Of a stretch of DNA of 64,000 bases, positions 58,722-64,000 are shown piece after piece (position 1 is the stretch's first letter; each line of letters starts with the position of its first letter). The stretch is from positions 125,654,350-125,718,349 of the forward strand of contig OW121847.1 in the NCBI GenBank assembly GCA_933228895.1, read 5' to 3'. The DNA comes from Platycnemis pennipes (Eukaryota; Arthropoda; Insecta; Odonata; Platycnemididae). The notes beneath the pieces are model-generated. The model did not search any database. It was not told where the DNA came from and was given only the letters and a program-made list of their open reading frames with translations. The translations under genes were made by a program, and so were the position numbers.

Positions 58722-61559
58722 CAATGCTATCATTTAAAGATGTGTTCTATGATACATAATAAAAGGTGTGTTAAGCACCTCTCTACATTTAGATTCTTCG
58801 TAAAAAATAAATTATATTTTAGATAAATCTAAGGTGCTACATTATCAATGACAATAAATGCCCACTATAAATGTGCCACGATTTTTTTGTAGTTTTGGAG
58901 CAACATCTCTTCTGTTCACACCTGCACTGTAAGCGTCGTGATATATTATTCATTCATTCTCATTCTAATATTGTGTGCATTCCTATTATTATATTCTAAT
59001 CTAGAATTACGTATTTCACAAACACTTAAAGCAATGCATAAATATATTAAATGCATAAAATTTTTGTGTAATTGTCTATCGTGAGGAAAAGAAAAAGGTG
59101 AGAAGTTCTAAAATGTACGTTCAGATGCGGAATTTTTGTCATATCCTAATCAAAAAATAACATATGAACTATAATATAACAGCAGATCGCTTTGAAGCAC
59201 TATAAAGCTTGTTGTTAATCGCATAATTGATTAATATGTAGGCTATTTTGGCATTTAATGCACAAAGCCTCTTTTGAGTACATGCCGTGAGAAACTTATT
59301 TCATTTCACTTCTGCAAAAGCTAAGAAATACTAGCTGTTCTTATTTTTTCACTCGTAGGTAACCGAATTCCCAGGGGTGGCGACCCACCGATAGCGAGTG
59401 AGACAGTGCACTGAAGTTTCCACGACGGCCTCCCGAACTATACCCAAGCTTCAGGGCCTATGGGTCTTCCCTTGAGATTCCCACCGTTAACTTAACCACC
59501 TTCTCCTTCATTCAAGTGGGCAGATGGGTCGAGCTGGAGGTGATATTGTTTCCCCCCAAGGGAATCGAACTAGAGCGAGCGGTTTCACCTCTACCCAGCG
59601 AAAAAGATGTGTGAAATGGAGAGGAAAGAAAGATAAAGAAAAGGGGGAAAGTTTTTTCCCCCGTAATTTTGGGCAAGAATGAAGATGGGAGTAAACATTG
59701 AAACTGCAGGATGCGTGAAATATTTAGTGGGCACGCAACATCCAACATTAAGCCCCGAGTCATAAAAAAACATAATGGAATTGTAAAAATATACTCCCAT
59801 TCCCGTTTGTGCACTGATTCTAAATTTCGACCACGCATATTTTTCTGGATCAAAATTTTGGAACTCTCTGACTTATGACTTAAAGAAATTACAGCCTCTG
59901 GACCAATTAAAATAAACAGACTTCAGGAAATGTTATTAGCCTAATAATTTTCCTTTTCTTTTTCATGTATGTGTATCATTTAAATTCTTCTGCATCCATT
60001 TTTATGTTTTTGTGACTAATATAACTATTTTTGTATGTACTTTATTGTTTTAATGCTTCCACTAGTTATATTATTTTTGTTAACGATTAGAGTCTCTCGG
60101 AACATAGACATTATATTGTTTTTTTGTAATTAATGTTGTACTTAAGAGACGATGTCCCACTAAAATTTAATTGTGTATTTTTATTATCTGCCCGTGAAAA
60201 GATAGATTTTTCACTATGACACAGGGTGTAAACACGTATATGCCGTTCTAATTCCATTGGAATGAGGGTTGGTAAGGAACTGAAGTCTACTAGGAGCTAA
60301 ACGTTAGTTAAAAGTGAACCAAACATGTGTACAAGCGATGAATACAGTGCGGTAATCACAGATATCAAGAAAAATACCTAATGTTGCTGAAATTTAGAGC
60401 AGGAAAGATGTCATGAAGAGGGAGAGAGAGAGAGAGAGAGAGTGGCAAGGGAAAAGCGCGGAATGACCCGTAAATCTAAGCACACGCTGGCAACTCCTCC
60501 TCCTCGTTTAAAATGTACTCCTGCTTCTTCGTTCGACCTGCTAAATTGGATCCTTTTAGACCAAAAGCCATCTTTTCTTAGCGCTTACCCACCAGTAAAA
60601 GCGTTTATACGCTCATAAAAAGCGGCCATGAGTTATACGGTCGAATCGGGGTTATTTTTTTCTTTTTTTGATGCTGCGGCATTTCACCGCGCAGACACAC
60701 TCGCGCTCGCGCACAACAAAGAATGGGAGCTTAAGGGAAAAATCCAGTGAACTGAATCATTCCATTTACTGCCACGAAAGTCCATGCTTTACGCCCGAAG
60801 GAAGGCGTTTAAAGGCTAGCCAGACGACTTGGATAAAACCATTTCCTTCTAGAGCCGAAAAATGAGTTTACAGGCCACTGAGTTGGCTTAAATAATGAAC
60901 TTTCTTACAATGAATCGCTTACGGTTTTAACAACTAATTACGTCCACACCTTTTTAGTCACCCATAAAAAATGCAGAAAATTGATTAGGGGTTCAAGGAA
61001 AGGAATGACTTCCATTCATTAGCTCATAGTAGTGTGATTGTGGCCTATTGGCAAAAAATTAGCGATGATTCCTACTTCACTCGGAAACCTTGGCACAGGA
61101 CACGAAAATGTAGCGAACTCACATCTTAATATGGAAGTCTCCTATTTAGTTGTCAAATATTCACCTCTCGGCATTTAAATATAATACAATACCGGTCCTG
61201 TCGCCAGGTATGACGAAAGAAAAGAAAAATTCGTCAAAAATTAAATTCATGGACCCGAAGCGGTCCACCCGGTGGAAGAAAAGCGCGGACGCTAATTTGA
61301 TCATGCCAATCACACACACAATCACATCATTTCAGCTCCCCATTTTTGGAGTCCGTAACTCCTAGGATACTATAACTGCATCTCCCACACGTCTGGGTCA
61401 TATAGCAGTCAGGACGCCGGATGCGACCTGCCGGTAATGCGAAAGAGGGAGACGACGCTTTCTTATACGTGGGTGTCGAAATCCTTCCATCTCGCTCAAA
61501 TTTTCGCTCACGTTATTCCATGATTTGCCGAGTGATTCCGAATAATAGTTCCGCCCATT
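58722..61559. other. AT-rich DNA, few signals
   Basis: A B-box-like TAGTTCGATTCCC on the minus strand near 59560, with an A-box-like GCTGGGTAGAGGTG too close upstream, suggests a deleted tRNA-SINE head around 59545-59605. Otherwise nothing was recognised. Confidence 0.4.
60422..60442. repeat. (GA)n microsatellite
   Basis: About ten uninterrupted GA units. Confidence 0.9.
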
Positions 61560-62590
61560 TCCCCTTTGGCCCGATTGCACGGCCGGAATGGTTTCTGGCG
61601 GCCGGCTGTGTCGGGGAGTGGGGAGCTCTAGAAATGGCAAAGGGGGCGGGGGGGGGCTAAGGGGGTCGGGTGGGCCACAGAGGCCATAAAAGACGGGGTG
61701 AGGGCGGCAAGAAAAGGGAGAAACCCCGGAGGCTTGAGGGAGACCGGGGGCGAATGGACGCCAGGGTTAGACTCGGGGGCGGTTGTGGAAGACTTCGGAT
61801 GGGGACCAGCAAGGGGTGTGGGGGTAAATGTTGGGGGAGGCTGATTTCCCAAGCGAGGCGTACGGCGTACCCCCACCTACACCATCTTCACCTCTACTTG
61901 GCCTCCCATTCCCTCCTCAGATCCCTTCTCCTCGCCAAAAAATATCCTCGTCCCTCAAACCATTATCTTCCGACCTCCCCCTTTCTTCACTACGGACCAA
62001 CTCGCGCCCTCAACCCTCCCTCACCCTACACACCCACCACCATCCCTCTCTCACCCCCGAAAGGAAGGAAGGATTCTCCTGAATACGAATCGAGTTCCAT
62101 CGGGATTTTTCTGGAGGATGGGTGAAAAAGAGAGTGTGGACGGGCGGTTAGGAGGAGGAGATTTTTGCCAAAGGAAGGGAAATCTGTGTGTATGTGGGAG
62201 CCGAGGAAGGCGGGTGAGGAATACGAGGGAATTTCGGGAGGAATTAAAGCGGACGCGAGGGAGAGAGAGAGGGATTTCCTGGGGAGGTTGCGGAAACAAA
62301 AGATGGGGTCGGGGAGCTTGGAGGATGACGGGGCAAAACAGGCGGTGGTGGTGTTGTCGATCCGACGGCTTCGGCGGTCCCGCGGTGGAGGGACGGGAGG
62401 AGGAGGAGGGGGAGTTCCCTTCCTCCTCCTTTGGGTGGGTCCATGCTCCTGCGGTCCGCAAACACGTCCCAAACCCGCCCACTACTCCTCACCTCCTCGC
62501 ATTCCTCCCCTTTGGCCGGGGAAACGAACGACAGGACGTTACCCTGCCGCAACCCCCGACTGATCCCATCCGATATTCTCCACTCGCAAG
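61560..62590. other. GC island with four alternating purine/pyrimidine blocks
   Basis: G-rich 61620-61830, C-rich 61860-62060, G-rich 62110-62410, C-rich 62420-62590 on the + strand. Frames up to 203 codons on both strands overlap and have low-complexity composition. Confidence 0.55.
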
Positions 62591-63189
62591 CGTTATCCGT
62601 ATAAAACAAGCTGAAACACGTTCATATGCATGCAAAAAAATGGGGGATAGTAGAACGAGATCGATAAATTGGTCGTCTTCCGATAAAATAATCACGCTTG
62701 GGTCCATACACTCCTTTTCGTACAAGTGAGTGTCAAGGGGCGAGTCCGACAACTTTGGACATATTCGCCATTGGGTGGGTGGACGGTAGGGTGTGGATGA
62801 CGTACCCTTGAGAACGGTGGAAGGATAGAAGGAAACCAGCCGTTGGCATTTGTCAAAGCTTGATGACGGGTCACGATGTGGTGCAGTGTTTCACGTTCCA
62901 ACTCGCGGACTGTCCTTGTTGTACTCGACAAATAGTAGTGAATTCAGTAAATTGCCGGCCTGACCGTCCGTAGATCGGAAACTGGGCTTCAAATCCAGCC
63001 TTGGGGATGGCAGTTTGTCTTTCTTAGGGCAAAGAAGATTAAGCTCGCTCGTGCGATATGACTTTAGCTTTTTAATCAACTTGAAAACCAAATAATAATG
63101 TTGCCGCACTCACCACAAAGCAAATTTGTATGATTAGAGAATGATATAAGTTTCCATTATTTCAGAAATTCAAGCCTTAACCCTCAAAA
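62591..63189. other. Mixed intergenic DNA, nothing recognised
   Basis: A weak B-box-like GGGCTTCAAATCC near 62990 is insufficient for a SINE call. TTAACCCTC at about 63178 resembles a piggyBac end but has no partner. Confidence 0.4.
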
Positions 63190-63665
63190 TATTATCTCGT
63201 TTTTCTATCCAAAACTCCGACCCCATCCTCCCACTCAGCTTCGTACAATCGCTCCGACTGTGCAATGAAGCCAATCGGCTCAGTTCGGTGGCTGGGCGGT
63301 GCGGGAAAATGGCGCGCCATTACGCACCCTGGCGAGCGACTGTGTGACTCTGGGCGGCGAAGAAAGAGATTGGGAGCATTATGTATTCGGGACCCCCTCC
63401 GTTTCGGTGGAGCCACCCTCCTTCCGTCCCGCCCCCTAACCTTCTCCTGTCCCTTTGTATCATTTCGTGCGGATCGCAAATTGGCAGCCGGGAAAGGAAA
63501 GGTGTTCGTTTGGAACGGGGTGGGGTGTGGAGAGGATTTGGAGGGGGAGGTGTCGGTGCGGGGGCGACGAGAGGAATTCGGGTGGAGGCGGCGATCGAGT
63601 CAGGCGACCGATTCCCACTCACCCTCCATCCCCTGCTCTCGAAGGGTGGACGCTCTCGTCTGAAT
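63190..63665. other. GC island, mixed then G-rich
   Basis: CpG-rich with competing frames of 74-132 codons and no recognised domain. Confidence 0.45.
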
Positions 63666-64000
63666 TAAGGAAAACATGAAGGTATATCCAATTGATGGAG
63701 TTTGCACCCCACCTAGAGGTAGATTGTAGTATTTCGCGTTGTTATTACGTAGCAATGGCCCGTGTCATGGATCTCTTGCAGGGAACGGTGAAAATGATAC
63801 GATCAATTTGGAGTCGATATACAATGCTTCAATTTTCATATCTTCAGTATCACAATAGTAAAAGGTCCCTCGAAGAGTCCCTGGTTAATGGTGTCGGAAC
63901 TATTTTCACTGGGTGGGGCAACCTTGAAAAGGGCCCGGCACCTAAGAAAATGGCCGGACAAGGGCCTAACCACGTTGATGCACCGGTTCCTGTCAGATCA
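63666..64000. other. Window edge, nothing recognised
   Basis: Mixed composition with no supported feature. Confidence 0.4.

Noticed and set aside
62118..62729. 203-codon + frame and overlapping 148/143-codon minus frames
   Set aside because: Mutually overlapping frames in a G/C block; none has balanced codon use or a recognisable motif.
63178..63190. TTAACCCTC as a further piggyBac end
   Set aside because: No matching inverted end or transposase sequence nearby within the window.

Overview
The window looks like a piece of a large, repeat-rich animal nuclear genome, most likely an arthropod and probably an insect. The signs are AT-rich single-copy DNA alternating with sharply bounded GC- and CpG-rich islands, several degraded non-LTR retrotransposon ends, tRNA-derived SINEs, piggyBac-type elements and an invertebrate-style MITE. 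No bacterial operons, rRNA genes, CRISPR arrays or intact long reading frames were seen. I cannot name the species from sequence alone.

No complete protein-coding gene could be supported. The best host-gene evidence is one short exon-like segment at 34567-34704 (+), with a strong acceptor, a Kozak-like ATG and a consensus donor. A second candidate is a terminal-exon-like segment at 42510-42799 (-). Neither protein was recognised. Nearly all other open frames of 60-290 codons lie in stop-poor GC-rich islands and look like composition artefacts.

Layout. 1-3.5 kb: AT-rich DNA and a GC island. 3.5-5.5 kb: a 1.59-kb TGTGACGGA-bounded element (candidate solo LTR), an abutting tRNA-SINE and a LINE tail. 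5.5-24 kb: alternating islands and AT-rich DNA with two further SINEs and a structured repeat. 24.6 kb: a near-perfect foldback element. 25.6-28.2 kb: a LINE tail and an RTE-like reverse transcriptase C-terminal relic. 30.2-33.4 kb: the largest GC island complex, with very long G runs. 34.6 kb: exon candidate. 35.26-38.69 kb: one TTAA-flanked piggyBac-type element carrying a second, transposase-bearing piggyBac element inside it. 39.4-45.8 kb: a SINE, islands, a minus-strand exon candidate, a split RTE-like relic, a SINE tail and a 297-bp MITE. 47.3-53.3 kb: a SINE/LINE junction, an oppositely oriented pair of one SINE family and a LINE C-terminus with its 3' end. 53.3-64 kb: GC islands, one more SINE copy and AT-rich DNA.

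The mobile elements explain most of the non-unique structure. The LINE tails (four copies) and SINE family B (four copies) are dispersed families. The nested piggyBac block, just downstream of the exon candidate's donor, is the most informative structure in the window. I found nothing that qualifies as a clearly new biological system. The strand-asymmetric GC islands and the two exon candidates are the least explained features.
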